NCBI GenBank assembly: GCA_032207245.1
Contig: CM063508.1
Location: 88,863,890 to 88,927,889, forward strand
Direction of reading: 5' to 3'
Length of the DNA stretch: 64,000 nt
Source of the DNA: Pardosa pseudoannulata
Lineage: Eukaryota > Arthropoda > Arachnida > Araneae > Lycosidae
Shown here: positions 11,350 through 23,424 of the stretch, one piece after another
Numbering within the stretch: position 1 is the stretch's first letter
How the letters are laid out: the number at the start of each line of letters is the position of its first letter
The notes under the pieces: model-generated
Database searches by the model: none
What the model saw: only the letters and a program-made list of their open reading frames with translations
What the model was told of the DNA's origin: nothing
Position numbers and translations under genes: made by a program

Positions 11350-13560
11350 TCAGCTTTCTTATGGAATTAGGGAACAACAATAATGACTACAGGCACCTTG
11401 CAACGCTTTCAGATTACAAATGGTGCTCTTATGATTTTCATCTCGCCCATTACTTAAGTTTCGATTTGTCAGAATTTTAAAATTTTGTCGTAAGTTCACC
11501 TATATTTAAAGCAAACTTAGTATGAAATAGCTCTTATTGTTCTTATTAATAAATTAGGGAACAAAATTCTTAACTAAAGAAAACTTACAATGCTTTCAGT
11601 TTGCAAATGGCGTAATTATGTTTTCACCTTGCCCATTACTCGCTTTTCGATATTTTAAATTTTGTAGTAAGTGCAACTATATTTAAGACACACCTAGAAT
11701 GAACTATCTCTCGTTGTTCTTATTAAGAAATTAGGGAACAAAATTTTTAACTAAAGAAAACCGGCAATACTTTCAAATTGAAAATGGTGCCTTTATGATT
11801 TTCATATTACTCAAGTTTCGATAAATTTTGTCGTAAGTTCAACTATATTTAAGGCATACTTAGTATGAAATAGCTCTTATTGTTCTTATTAATAAATTAG
11901 GGAACAAAATTTTTAACTAAAGAAAACTGACAATTCTTTCAGTTTGCAAATGGCGTAATTATGTTTTCAACTTGCCCATTACTCGCTTTTTGATTTGTCA
12001 ATTTTTTAAATTTTGTTGTAAGTGTAACTATATTTAAGACACACCTAGAATTAACTATCTCTCGTTGTTCTTATTAAGAAATTAGGGAACAAAATTTTTA
12101 ACTAAAGAAAACTGGCAACACTTTCAAATTGCAAATGGCGCCTTAATAATTTTCATATTACTCAAGTTTTGATTTGTCAGAATTTTGAAAGGTTGTAGTA
12201 AGTTCAACTATATTTAAGGTATACTTAGTATGAAATATCTCTTATTGTTCTTATTAATAAATTAGAAAACAAAATTTTTAACTTAAGAAAACTGGCAATT
12301 CTTTCAGTTTGCAAATGACGTAATAATGTTTTCAGATTGTCCATTGCACGGTTTTTTAACTGTCGATTTTTTAAATTTTTGTAGTAAGTCCAACTATATT
12401 TGAGACATACCCAGAATGAAATATCTATTGTTGTTCTTATTTTTAAGAAATGAGATAGCAAAATTTTTGACTAAAGAAAACTAGCAATACTTTCAAATTA
12501 CAAATGACGCATTTATGATTTTCATCTCGCCCAATACTCAAGTTTCGAATTTTCAGAATTTTGAAATTTTGTTGCAAGTTCAACTTTATTTAAGGCATAC
12601 TTAGTATGAAATATCTCTTATTGTTCTTATTAATAAATTAGGGAACAAAATTCTTAACTAAAGAAAACTGACAATGCTTTCAGTTTGCAAATGGCGTAAT
12701 TATGTTTTCACCTTACCCATTACTCGCTTTTCGATTTGTCGATTTTTTAAATCTTGTAGTAAGTACAACTATATTTAAGACACACCTAAAATGAACTATC
12801 TCTTGTTGTTCTTATTGAGAAATTAAGGAACAAAATTTTTAACTAAAGAAAACTGGCAACACTTTCAAATTACAAATGGCACCTTTATGATTTTCATATT
12901 ACTCAAGTTTCAATATGTTGGAATTTTGAAAGGTTGTAGTAAGTTTAACTATATTTAAGGCATACTTTGCACGAAATAGCTCTTATTGTTCTTATTAATA
13001 AATTAAGGAACAAAATTTTTAGTTTAAAAAAACTGACAATGCTTTCAGTTTGCAAATGGTGTAATTATGTTTTCAACTTGCCCATTACTCGCTTTTCGAT
13101 TTGCCGATTTTTTAAATTTTGTAGTATTTGCAACTATATTTAAGAGACTTTTAGAATGAACTATCTCTTGTTGTTCTTATTAAGAAATTAGGGAAGAAAA
13201 TATTTAGCTCAAGAAAATTGACAACACTTTCAAATTGCAAATGGCGCCTTTATGATTTTCAGCTCCCTTATTACTCAAGTTTCGATTGGTCAGAATTTTG
13301 AAATATAGTAGTAAGTGCAACTATATGTAAAGCATACTTAGTATTAATGAGTTCTTATTGTTCTTATTAAGAAATTAGGGAACAAAAATTATAACTAAAG
13401 AAACGTGGCAATAATTTTCATTTTCAAATGGCGTAATTATGTTTTTCAGTGAGCCCATTACTCACGTTTTAATATGCCGACTTTTAAATTTTTTTAGTAA
13501 GTACGACTATACTTAAGACGTAACTAATATTAAATAGTTGTTATTATTGTTATTAAATAG
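11350..13560. repeat. ~183-bp satellite array with alternating monomer types
   Basis: TGTTCTTATTAA(T/G)AAATTAG recurs at about 11539, 11715, 11881, 12066, 12246, 12432, 12622, 12807, 12987, 13172 and 13359, i.e. every 166-190 bp. Two types mostly alternate. One has GGCGTAATTATGTTTTCA and GCCCATTACTCGCTTTT; the other has GGCGCCTTTATGATTTTCA and TTACTCAAGTTTCGAT. The higher-order period is therefore about 365 bp. The last monomers are more diverged and fade into 13560-13870. Confidence 0.92.
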
Positions 13561-13599
13561 CAAATTAGCATTTTTAGTGAATTTAAAAAATCTAGAATG

Positions 13600-13875
13600 A
13601 AATATTTTTGTAGAATATATTATTGTCCCAATCGTGGAAATCAGTGGGGAAATGTGATCTTTCAGTGATCCAACTACTACAAGATGAAACATTGTGTGCT
13701 ACAAGGGATTATTATGTAGCTCTTATTGTTGTTATTAATAGAAATTAATTATAAATAAAAAATTGGCAATAATTAGTTTGTAGAATATATTCATTGACCC
13801 AATCGTGGAAATCAGTCGGGGAAATTTTTTAGTTAATAACTACAAGAATGAAACATTGTTTTGCTACAAATATAT
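13600..13875. repeat. diverged ~171-bp duplication at the array margin
   Basis: CCCAATCGTGGAAATCAGT occurs at about 13627 and 13798. TAGAATATATT lies just before each copy and GAATGAAACATTG or GATGAAACATTG after. The block still contains CTCTTATTGTTGTTATTAAT, linking it to the 183-bp satellite as decayed edge monomers. Confidence 0.7.
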
Positions 13876-14148
13876 GTTTGCTTTTATTAAACATGCAAGA
13901 AAAATATAATTTATTAAGAATATCCGAGGCAATTGAAAATTGTTTGCTACAAGATCAAAGAAATTAATATCAAACTTGTATTTATTATAAGAATAACTAG
14001 GAAAAAAGTTCCCAATAGGATAGCCAAACTCCTTGATAGTCCGAGAAGCGATTTTCAAAATTTGAAATTTTTCACGATCCGCAATTAAGTGCGTATTTAA
14101 AAGGTATGCAAAAAGGGTATTAATTTTTTTTTGTAGAAATTATATGTA
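13876..14148. other. non-coding DNA next to the hAT relic
   Basis: A 64-codon minus frame (13864-14058) lies downstream of the hAT relic on the same strand, but it shows none of the expected transposase motifs and I do not call it. Confidence 0.4.
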
Positions 14149-14358
14149 TTAAATGTCACTTGTAAGTTCTTCCTCCTTACATTTTTCAAGGAAATTTTTG
14201 AATTGTCGATAATTTTTTGCTTTGGTGAGAATGTGATTTACAATGTGTTTTACTGGTTTCATAACATCAGGATATTTTAAATATTTTGTGACGAGATGTT
14301 CTCGGTGAATTGTGCAGTGAATCAGTATGAATTGTGGAATTTGAGTCAATAAATTTTT
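14149..14358 (-). pseudogene. hAT-type transposase relic (ZBED5/SCAND3/GTF2IRD2-like segment)
   Basis: A frame of about 70 codons on the minus strand, bounded by stops on both sides, contains IHCTIHREHLV, then VKHIVNHILTKAKNYRQFKN and FLEKCKEEE. This order (His-Cys-x-Ile-His-Arg/Gln, then Val-x-Ile-Val-Asn...Ala-x-Asn-x-Arg-Gln-Phe-Lys) matches from memory a conserved part of the hAT-derived proteins related to ZBED5, SCAND3 and GTF2IRD2, just before their VRWLSRGK segment. That following segment is absent: the frame ends after LTSDI. The upstream BED finger and the catalytic regions are not visible either. It lacks an ATG start. I read it as a fragment of a dead DNA transposon rather than an exon. 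Confidence 0.6.
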
Positions 14359-16470
14359 TTATAATAGCGTTTCACAAAATTTTCAACAATGACTTTATTC
14401 TTTTATTTAAATAGCTAAAATTACTGACATGAACACTCCGTGATGGGTTGTGATATCGTTCAGGTGAAATTTTCTATTGCTTGAAGGGCACAGTTGTTTT
14501 TTTTATTCTTGGAATCTAGCTATCAAAATTAATTTATTTAAATAAATAATCTTAGATAGCTTAATTATCTCATGTTATAAATGTCTTATGGATTTAAAAG
14601 ACAGTCGGAAAATAAAAATTGAAGCATGTCAGTGTTTTCTTTTTCTGGAAAAAAAGTTTATAGCAAGTTATATGAAAATTTGGGGTTTATTTCACATTTT
14701 TCATCGCATTTGAATTTTTATTTATCTTGGGACGAAAATTATTTATATTGAATTATTTTTTTTAACACAGATTTTTATATCTTTTTTTATAACAAATGTT
14801 TCTATTTATGCATACTTTTAACAGAAAAAAAAAATGAAAAAAATGCATACGTATTTGAACATGATCCACATAACTTAATTTTTTTTAAAAATAAAGAGTT
14901 TAAAAAAGAAATTTTAGTAATTTGTAAGAAAAAATCGGTTTTCACGTGCTTTTTTTTTTGTTTTTCTTTTAAAATTAAAATTATAAAGCATGAAAATATG
15001 GCATTTAAATCATCTTTTAAAAGCCCATGTTTTTTACCTATTGTTTTATGTAATAATTTTTAAATATAACTAAAAAATATAAGGGAACTCAATACATTTA
15101 GAATAAATAGAGCAAATAATATAAAGAGATGTATAATTAATACATATTGTGATTTCTATTTTAGACTCTTTATATTTTAGCATGTCATTAAGTCAATCTA
15201 ATTCCATAGCAATGTTTTGATTATGCAAAAGTCGGGACGAAAAGATTGAGTGACAAAAATAGTTTACAGTAATTTTTCAACACAATTTTATCTTCACTTT
15301 TATCCTTTTTTTACTTTTTTTTTCGTAATTTTAATTCAGTTTCTGTAAACAGTTAAAAAACAAAATAAATGATATCTTGAACTTGCCAAATAAGCGAATA
15401 CAGAAGCAAAACATTTTATTGTGTTTAATATTTGTCTCTTTACTAATAATTTTCAATTAATAAATAAAATGTTAAAGAGAATTTTAGTAACTTGTTTTGA
15501 CAAAAGCATCGGTTTTCACGTGCTTTTTTATTTATATTTTTTGTCAAGATTATCTAATAATTAGAAATGTTTTTAAAAAGCATGTTTATTATGAAAGCGT
15601 CCTTTTAAATGATTTGTTTACAGAGCTTTCATAATTTCTTTTAGCTAAATGAGTTTTAGAAATGTCTCTAAAAGAATATAAATACATAAACGGAAAGATA
15701 TGAATAAAAAGTATGGAAGTACTAATGGTATTATTGTACTATAAATTGCATTTACTAATGTATTCAATTTCGTTGTTTATATATTTACAGTATACTAGAA
15801 ATATATAAAGAATGATTTTAAGTAAGTATTAATTAGAATAATGATGTAAATTTATATTTTTATATAGTTTGCCAGTTTCTCTCGATGTTTCTGATTTATA
15901 AAAATGTCATTAATTATAAAAATAATGAGTTAAATTTGTAAAACAAATAGTTTTTATTGCTTCAAAATACAACAAAACGTTGAATGTAGATAAAATTTTG
16001 AAATTTTCATTTGTCTTCTAAACATTTATTTTAATTTGAAATCTTTAAATTGCTTTATTTCATTATGCTTTTTTGTATATATAGATGCATTCAAAAGGTT
16101 GAAATTTGCGCAAATATAAATAAAATAACATTCTTATTCATAATTGTTTAAGATGGACTTCTTTAATGGATTTTTTATACATATTTAAAAATTTTTGACT
16201 AAGGAAAAGATTTTAAATTAATTTGCATATAATATTTTATTTTAAAATATAAAGAAAATCATTTTTTTATCAATTTCTACATATAAATTGACGTTTTATT
16301 TTATATTCTCCAAACAATCATTTAAAATTTCAATCACTAAATTTATAAAGAATAATTTTTTTAATACAACTAAGAAAAATTGCTGGGAAATTATTAATAA
16401 TTGAATAAGAATAAAGGTTTTTAAAATTTCCCTTTTTTAATTTTAGTGTTTTTATTATCTACCCAAGATG
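14359..16470. other. very AT-rich DNA with a diverged ~560-bp-spaced repeat
   Basis: Homopolymer A and T runs dominate. ATCGGTTTTCACGTGCTTTTT occurs at about 14935 and again near 15510, each preceded by TTTTAGTAA and TTGT, so two decayed copies of one sequence are about 560 bp apart. The E-box-like CACGTG is retained in both copies. No gene is seen. Confidence 0.5.
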
Positions 16471-16506
16471 CAGCGCTGTAGCCAGAAATTATGTTCTGGG
16501 GGGGGA
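16471..16506 (+). mobile_element. candidate DNA-transposon terminus with G-run
   Basis: CAGCGCTGTAGCCAGAAATT followed by ATGTTCTGGGGGGGGG resembles the CAG(C/T)GGCGTAGCCAG...GGGGGG ends that I associate with some animal DNA transposons. No matching inverted end is seen close by, so this is a single decayed terminus at best. Confidence 0.35.
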
Positions 16507-16557
16507 ACAAGGGTACAGACATTGTTCTTTTATGAATAATACTACAGGTTTTCTTAT

Positions 16558-17914
16558 TGTTAGATGTTAAGAACTAGTGGAATGTATAATTAAATATATA
16601 AACTAAACTTAAGACTTTGTGATTGAGAAATGACCAAAGGGAAGGGATTTGCTAACAGTTTATTGTAGATTAGAATTTGACATTACAAGGCAAATATATT
16701 ACTATCAATAGAATTAATGACTACTAACATTTAAGATTTTAACACAGTACAATAGATAATATGAAAGAGGGGGATACATAATACATAAACACAATCAAAT
16801 AGAATTAAATGCATATGGATTTGATCTGCGTTGGGAAAATGAAAACCCAATAAGATTTATGATTAAAGGAATCAAGAATATACTTACTACAATGACTTTG
16901 AATATTTTCACTCTAAACGTCGTCCAAACCATCCGCTTTAAAGAAACATCAAGAAAAAACAGAGTATATTGGTTCGTAGACGATTTACTCCCCCCGCTAT
17001 GCGCTCTTAGCGAACACTATAATTTTTCTTTTTTTTTCAGATGGCGCTACACTCAACGGTAACAAAACAAACATTTCACAAAACTATTAAGCAATTGCTG
17101 CCGCTGATCCAGCATCATGGCTGCTGGAAGGAACAATATGAATCTTTGAATACATTTTATATACAATAAAAATGCTAAAACATGGATGGTTTAACAGATC
17201 CAAAAATGACAGAATTGTATAATTTCTTTACAGAATCAAACAGGATCCAAAAAATGATGGTGTAAAAGAAAACAAAATCATCTCAGTTTATATAATCTAG
17301 AAAAATAATTTAGTATTAAGTTCAAAGACAACGAAAATAAGTACAAATATAAAAAAAAGTGGAACTCCGACAGGTACGTACAAACTGCTTTACCAGTGCA
17401 AGATCGGGCAAATATTTATATTTTCAGATGGCTCTAAGATCAACGGTAAAAAATAAACACTTTTTACAAAACTATTAACAAAATTGCTGCCGCTGATACA
17501 GCATCATGGCTGCTGAACGGAACAATATGAATCTTTGAATACATTTTATATACAATAAAAATGCTAAAGCATGGGTGGTTTAACAGATCCAAAAATAATA
17601 CAATTCTATAATTTCTTTACAGAATCAAACAGGATCCAAAAATTGATGGTATAAAAGAAAACAAAATAAATCTCACTTTATATAATCTAGAAAAATAATT
17701 TAGTATTAAGTTCAAAGACAACCGAAATAAGCACAGATATAAAAAAAGTGAAACTCCGACAACTACGTACAAACTGCTTTACCAATGCAAAATCGGGCAA
17801 ATATTTATACTTTCAGATGGCTCTAAACTCAACGGTAACAAAATAAACACTTTTTACAAAACTATTAACAAAATTGCTGCCGCTGATCTAGCATCAGGGC
17901 TGCTGGACGGAACA
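16558..17914 (-). mobile_element. solo LTR with 5-bp TSD and triplicated 388-bp segment
   Basis: The block begins TGTTAGATGTT and ends GGACGGAACA, so it has TG...CA ends. It is flanked on both sides by CTTAT (16553-16557 and 17915-17919), a perfect 5-bp target-site duplication as made by Ty3/gypsy or BEL/Pao integrases. Inside, CAGATGGC(G/T)CTA recurs at about 17038, 17425 and 17814, marking two full extra copies of a ~388-bp segment; removing them leaves an LTR of about 570-580 bp. I prefer the minus orientation (TGTTCCGTCC... to ...CATCTAACA), which puts the tandem repeats in U3 where such expansions are usual. No internal region, PBS or coding sequence is present. Confidence 0.72.
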
Positions 17915-17919
17915 CTTAT

Positions 17920-18630
17920 GTATACCCCTAATGAGTACCATCACAAAATGTGACTTTCGAATAACAAAATAATTAAAAAAGGATATAATGAACAAATTTA
18001 AGGCTTAGAAATGAGTAATGAAGTATCAAAACAATGAATTTAATAGTAAAATTAACATTAAAAACCATTCTTTTATTTACTTGTTTAAATTTCTCTCTCA
18101 TTTAGCTATATACCTAAATCTAGTCTAACGTATTAAGTTGAAGTTTTTTTAGAAGACAGAATCTTTCTCAAAATACTCACCATGGAGCAGCCGAGACAGA
18201 TTACGGAAAATTATCTTGAGACGAATGATCATAGGGGATGGGGGTAGATAAATGCCCCACAAGGCATTTATAGCCTCTGTCTAAGAACACTGTTGTCTAT
18301 GGCAGATGACACACCCCCATACGTGGTCAATTTTCTTTCCACGAAATGGTCTTTTAGAATTTTGGAATTTCGCTGAAGGACTGGTCCCCTAAATCTCCTC
18401 CCTGACCTTGGCAAGATGTATTTTTTAAACCCACATAAGTAATAATACCCTTTCCAGTTATGCAAGTTATTTAATACAATAATCGTTTTACTATCAAAAA
18501 AATTCCAATCATACCGTCCTCTTAATATAAGTACAAAATGTAGCATCTAACTTATTCTCTTTGCCTTATTCAATAGTTCTAAATATTGTGCATACATTTC
18601 CACGTCCCTCCCCTAATATTCTTATTATTT
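17920..18630. other. mixed-composition DNA, no gene recognised
   Basis: The 18180-18560 part is less AT-rich and holds a 92-codon minus frame (18268-18546) that I do not recognise. A 9-bp perfect stem, ATAAATGCC-CCACAA-GGCATTTAT, lies at about 18249-18272. The block directly abuts the LTR-like sequence at 18631 and might belong to the same retroelement. Confidence 0.4.
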
Positions 18631-19074
18631 TGTAACACGAGTTACACTGCTGGACAGCGCCAGCGCGGGAGAATGACCGAGGGACGAGGGCGATATGTCA
18701 TTGACCCCCTCCCTTCTAACCTATTGGACAAGAGGATTTGCTAACGCAGGTCAGTCGTCTTTGGCCTTGGCAACAGCAGTCTTTGGATTTTTACTCAGCA
18801 GATTTAAAGGCCCCTTCGTCTACTTCAGCAGAGGCAGAAAAATCTCAGCTCTTTTGTTGTTCATCTGAGGAAAGCGTCATCAGCGGGAATTTAATCCATA
18901 TTCCAGTGTCTCCATATTGATATTGGATATATATGCTTCCATATTGCGATTGAATAGATTTTATGTGCGTCGCCAGATTGTGAAAAAAGTAAAATTGTAA
19001 ATAAAACAAGTCTGGAAAACGGTAAGTCTTCGCTCATTTGTATCTGGTGTCTTAACTCTTTGTGTATCTCAACA
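18631..19074 (+). mobile_element. LTR-like block, probably 5' LTR of a decayed retrotransposon
   Basis: It starts TGTAACACGAGTTACACTGC and ends GTGTATCTCAACA, giving TG...CA ends. It contains a TATA-type patch (GGATATATATGC, about 18925) and an AATAAA signal (GTAAATAAAACAAG, about 19000) about 70 bp before the end, the layout of U3-R-U5. About 20 bp after the end comes CATTGGTGCG, which recalls the ATTGGTGCC start of several insect retroelement primer-binding regions. The GC content is far above the flanks. I found no 5-bp duplication, which fits a 5' LTR whose element was truncated to the right. The 60-codon frame inside (18738-18920) is not a gene. Confidence 0.5.
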
Positions 19075-22000
19075 TGGCCTAGTATAAGTCATTGGTGCGT
19101 AATATCCTTCAAGCCTCATACTAAATATTTTTAATAGCATTATGCTAGACCAATTAATGTTTCAACATAATTGGTCACTTCGGAATTCTAGCCCTGCGTG
19201 CTAGCTATCAGACCAAGGGTTTTTAAATTGATATAATACAGTGACCAGTTCATCTCCGTTGACATGTGCCAAAAAACCTCTCGAGATAAGTCAGGGTATC
19301 ATATCCCTAACTAGGGAAAAAATTGAGGTGTAGAAAAATTCCACCTTTCTACCAAGATAATTACAGAGTTTAACCTCATTTTCCATGATCCTTTGCGTTT
19401 GCTGGAGCTAGATTTTAAAATGGCCAACTCAGCTGCTGAAAAATTGCAGTAATAAAAGAGCTTGATAATGACAGGCTAACGGATGGAATTAATTGCTTCA
19501 TTATCCTTCTAACTCTTCTGCTTTCAAAACTTTCATCATAATTTAATGAATTTTTCATGTGATTCATTAAAAATAGTTAAACGAAACGTAATTGTCGCAT
19601 TTTGTATCAAATAAACAAGAGCACAATACACGTAAAGATGGGATGGCACTCCATATGATCATGTGACTTCTGACGACAAAAAAGATAGTTGAAATCATTT
19701 CTCATGTAAACGTTTTTTTCTGATCTACCAAATAAAAGGTAACTTTACTGCCACTTATAAACGGGGATCTAGGAAAAATCCCAACCCTGGGCATTTTACG
19801 TTATACATTGAGAATTAATTTTTGGATCAATAATCTCGTAGTAATACTGATAAAAAGTAACTCTAGTTGTTTTCAAAATTGCCTTGCTCAGATTAGAAAG
19901 ATAGAATACACAATTATATAGAATAACAATATTAAACTGAAAGGAAATAGTAGTAAATAGAATATTAAAAGTTACAAATAATAATATATTAAACTTAAAC
20001 AGTTTTTGGTCCATTGTTAAACAAAATAGATCTTATTAAAACGTTTTCTCTAGACAATTTTCATTTAATGAGATGGGTGAATTTGTTTTCTTAAAAACAG
20101 TTCAGCAATGTTGGATTATAATGTTGGACAGTTCTGTTCTAAGGTTGGTTGCGTATTTTGACTTCATATATAGCAGTACATGTATAAAATTTTACTAATT
20201 AATGTTTAGTTATGTAATAAGTTAATTAATAACAAATACAAAAGAATTGACAATGTAGCACTTTATTATATAAGATATTTAATTAAGAGCAAAGTTGGAG
20301 GTTGTACAGTTATTTATAAAATGTGTATTGAAGAACCTTAGTTAGGGCTACAGAAACCCCTGCTGAGGATCTCAGTTTATGAATCTATGTACTAGACAAT
20401 CTTGAATCCCAGTGACTAACTTGTGATATACTATTTAAAGATTGCTATAGTGTGCAATTGTGCTAGTAGAACGGCAAAAACTTCGCAGGCAGTATTATTT
20501 TATATTATACTTTTTATTTTTGCCACTTCTACCTCGAAAGGCTGTATACAGGAATCTAGGAAAAGTATTGCGTTCTTTGCAATCTCTTCAACAATCTATA
20601 TCTCATCTTTCTTTCATTCGATGTACAATGATTTTCATGCTTTCTCTTATTTCCACTCCAGCCAAATTTTGAGCAAAAAATGCACAACGGGCCAAGTTTT
20701 GTTCTCTAATGTGTCGGCCAATTATATGCTAGTCAGACAGCGAAATAGCGAAAACAACACGTTCCCGTGTCCCACGATAGCACTGAAAAGGCAACTCTTA
20801 ACAGGTTAAAAAAATGAACGGGGGAGATGAAGTACCTATTTAGTGGGTAATTTTAATCTGTTTGAAGCATCACGATAATTAACGAAATAATATAAACTAC
20901 ACTAAGAAATGTTGATTGCATCTTACTAATGCAAACTAGACAAACCACATCTCTGAAACCATCCAAATAGTGGAAGTGAAATAAATTTTTGCGTCTATCT
21001 TTAGTTACATTAAGAATTGCATCTGGAAAACCTAAAAATCGCTCTTGAGCATGTTAGACTTATCGATTTCCCCAAAAGACATTATTTTTATACTTATATT
21101 ATTTTTATAGCAAAATTTTTGAGGTGTACAAGAGGTATAATGTTCGACTGTTTACACAAAAGCAAATAAATAAAAGATTAAGATAACTAAGCTAATGATA
21201 AACTATACTTATTTCACCCTAAATTGATGTAATAAACAGTCTCTATTTAAGAAAATATCCTAAAATAATGATTCCCTTCTATACTTCTTTATAATCGGCA
21301 CTGTCGATACTACCAACTTTTGTGACAGAATGACAATTTGTAAGCTATTAAAGCGATCACTTGGTGAGATTCGTACTTACAGAAGTATTAACAAACAATC
21401 TGGTCTGATTAATCAACAGTTACCCTATTTCTCTTTCAGTGGGTATGATTACGACTTTAGAACGTTAAGCATCCACTCCTGACTACATCTTCCTGAATAT
21501 GATACATAATGGCAGCTCTCTTTTTTGGTAAAAAGCGAAAGTCCTCGGTGTGATTTTGGCTTCCTTCTCTGTCTACTTAGGTAATTATAAGATCATTTAG
21601 TGGATCATATCCATAATCTACTTAAGACATTGTTCTCTGGATAGTGACCACTTTTTCAAGAAGAGATCCTATGTTCTAAGTAGATCAAGCATTGCTCTAA
21701 AATTATGAAGAAAAAGTAGTACATTCATTTGTTCCCCTCAGAACCTGGCTTGAATATTATCGATAATTTCTCTGGAAACTTGGAGTTCCCATTTCGTGTT
21801 TGGATTTCTCTTTGTTTGTAATGCTAGACAAGACTCCTTTTTACTGCTTAACCAAACACGTGCAGATGATCTGCACCATTTTGGGACCAATTACCTGACG
21901 AACAAATCTCTTTTTTATTTATCCTAAACTATCATGTTTCACGTTTGATTACTTAACATACTAACACTTGATTATATGTTTAAACTGTAACGATAAAATT

Positions 22001-22090
22001 GTTTAGTCTAAAAATAGTGCGTAATCCTTTCAGAATGTTCAATGACTTCCAAAGCCCTATTTTTACGCAACACTACGATTGTCCCATTTT
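19075..22090. other. low-copy DNA, no gene supported
   Basis: The longest open frame outside microsatellites and arrays lies here: 128 codons on the plus strand (20423-20809), opened by GTG rather than ATG and overlapped by a 70-codon frame. It has no domain I recognise. On the minus strand the same block shows a short stretch reading AKNAILFLDSCIQPFEVEVA before stops appear, which could be an exon relic, but no splice sites support it. The rest, including 21300-22080, shows nothing. Confidence 0.4.
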
Positions 22091-22268
22091 CTGTTTTAGT
22101 TTGGTTTGGTTTGGTGTAACAAGATCTAGTTTTTTGCTACAAGGAGGTTAATGATGCCGGAAGTTGTTACTTAAAGCCAACTTCTAACGGTTACGTACTT
22201 CTAAGCCATCACCAAGATTCAAACCAGTTCCGAGAATCAGCGATTCACCCATTTGGCCATCACTCGGC
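22091..22268 (-). mobile_element. tRNA-derived SINE, copy 2 (diverged)
   Basis: On the minus strand an A-box-like TGGCCAAATGGG (about 22259-22248) is followed by a degenerate B box GGTTTGAATC (22225-22216). A body follows with GTAACCGTTAGAAGTTGGCTTTAAG and CATCATTAACCTCCTTGTAGC, and then the tail CACCAAACCAAACCAAACTA. This parallels the body and ACTCCAAACCAAACC tail of the copy at 59030-59206. The B box and body have drifted, so this is an old copy. Confidence 0.75.
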
Positions 22269-22548
22269 AATTTTCGATTTTAGACTCTTCTGCAAAGGGA
22301 ATTACTTCAAAATCCCTTAAATTCTGTGCATGATTTCTACGCATACAACCCACTTCTCATGCTGATATAAAAGATGGTGAAGATACCTAAGAATAAAGAT
22401 TTATCTTTCCATAGTAGAAGTTTGTACCCTCCTGTCCCTATTTTTCAAAAAAGAATGGTCATTTATTAATATGCGAATAAGTTTTTTATTCGAATATGGA
22501 TTATAATAAAATGAAGTTCGAAAATAGGAATTAATTTAGGAATTAATT

Positions 22549-22592
<44 letters not shown>
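22549..22592. repeat. (TA)n microsatellite
   Basis: A short, clean TA run in AT-rich non-coding DNA. Confidence 0.95.
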
Positions 22593-22593
<1 letters not shown>

Positions 22594-23420
22594 AAACGTG
22601 TTATGTTTTGAAAAACTCTGTCATTTTATATAGGGATGTAAATTAGATTAGAAATATTTCTAAAGCGTCTCAAATAAATACATCCTTGTTCTAAAGATAG
22701 CAATTTCCGATAAAAGGTAACACTTTATTGGATAAAGTATAAAATCCTATCTTAACTATACTGCCACATGTTATATTTATCAATTTCTTATCGAATTTTC
22801 CGACGTTCTGTTCAAAATTCGAAAACTTTCATTTATTATATCTCTCATTATATATATAAACCTTCGTGCAATTATTTATTCAATGCGTGCTCCTACAATT
22901 TCTGCGCTGTTCCATTTAATAAGAACTTGCTTTTCGCAAACGACTTTTAAATTTAATCAAGTTTGCCCCAGACAGAAGGAAAGAAATTTTGATAGATTTC
23001 GTATGAACGTCCCTAACAAAAGTGAAAAATATACTGGTACTTTTCTACTTAACGGGCGATATTTCTGAAATATTTTAAGGAATTTCCATTACTTGATGTC
23101 TTTTTAATGTAATTTATCAATACCTGAGATTAAATGCGAACCGACGCCATTCAGGGACATCAATTTATCGGTACCCTCATAAAATGTAATCTTTTCATAT
23201 TTTCTTATCTTAGTATGACTTTTTTTTAAGGAAGAAAAATTTATATCTTATGCTCAGCTGCTGATAACATGTCTAAGATAGACTATTTTTTAAAGAAAAA
23301 TTTCTTCATGATTTAAATAAGGTTCTAGTTTTATACGTATATATTTATACATATATATACGCATGCACGCTTGGTATTCTACCGAGTTTAAATTAAATTT
23401 TTGTGAAAAATTATAATTTT
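22593..23420. other. non-coding DNA, no gene recognised
   Basis: Two overlapping plus-strand frames of about 60 codons (22768-23068) show no family resemblance. No tandem period or RNA box is visible. Confidence 0.5.
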
Positions 23421-23424
23421 TTAT

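Noticed and set aside
11350..13560. CRISPR-like regularly spaced repeats
   Set aside because: The whole ~183-bp unit is repeated with no unique spacers, so this is an ordinary satellite; the same applies to the 80-bp and 130-bp arrays.
17020..17060. Splice acceptor (T-tract then CAG) before ATGGCGCTAC as an exon start
   Set aside because: The motif lies inside a triplicated LTR segment and the following frame closes after a few codons.
20423..20809. 128-codon plus-strand frame, the longest outside simple repeats and arrays apart from the two rejected below and the satellite frame at 7822-8232
   Set aside because: It opens with GTG, is overlapped by another frame, shows no domain or codon bias, and has no visible splice or promoter context.
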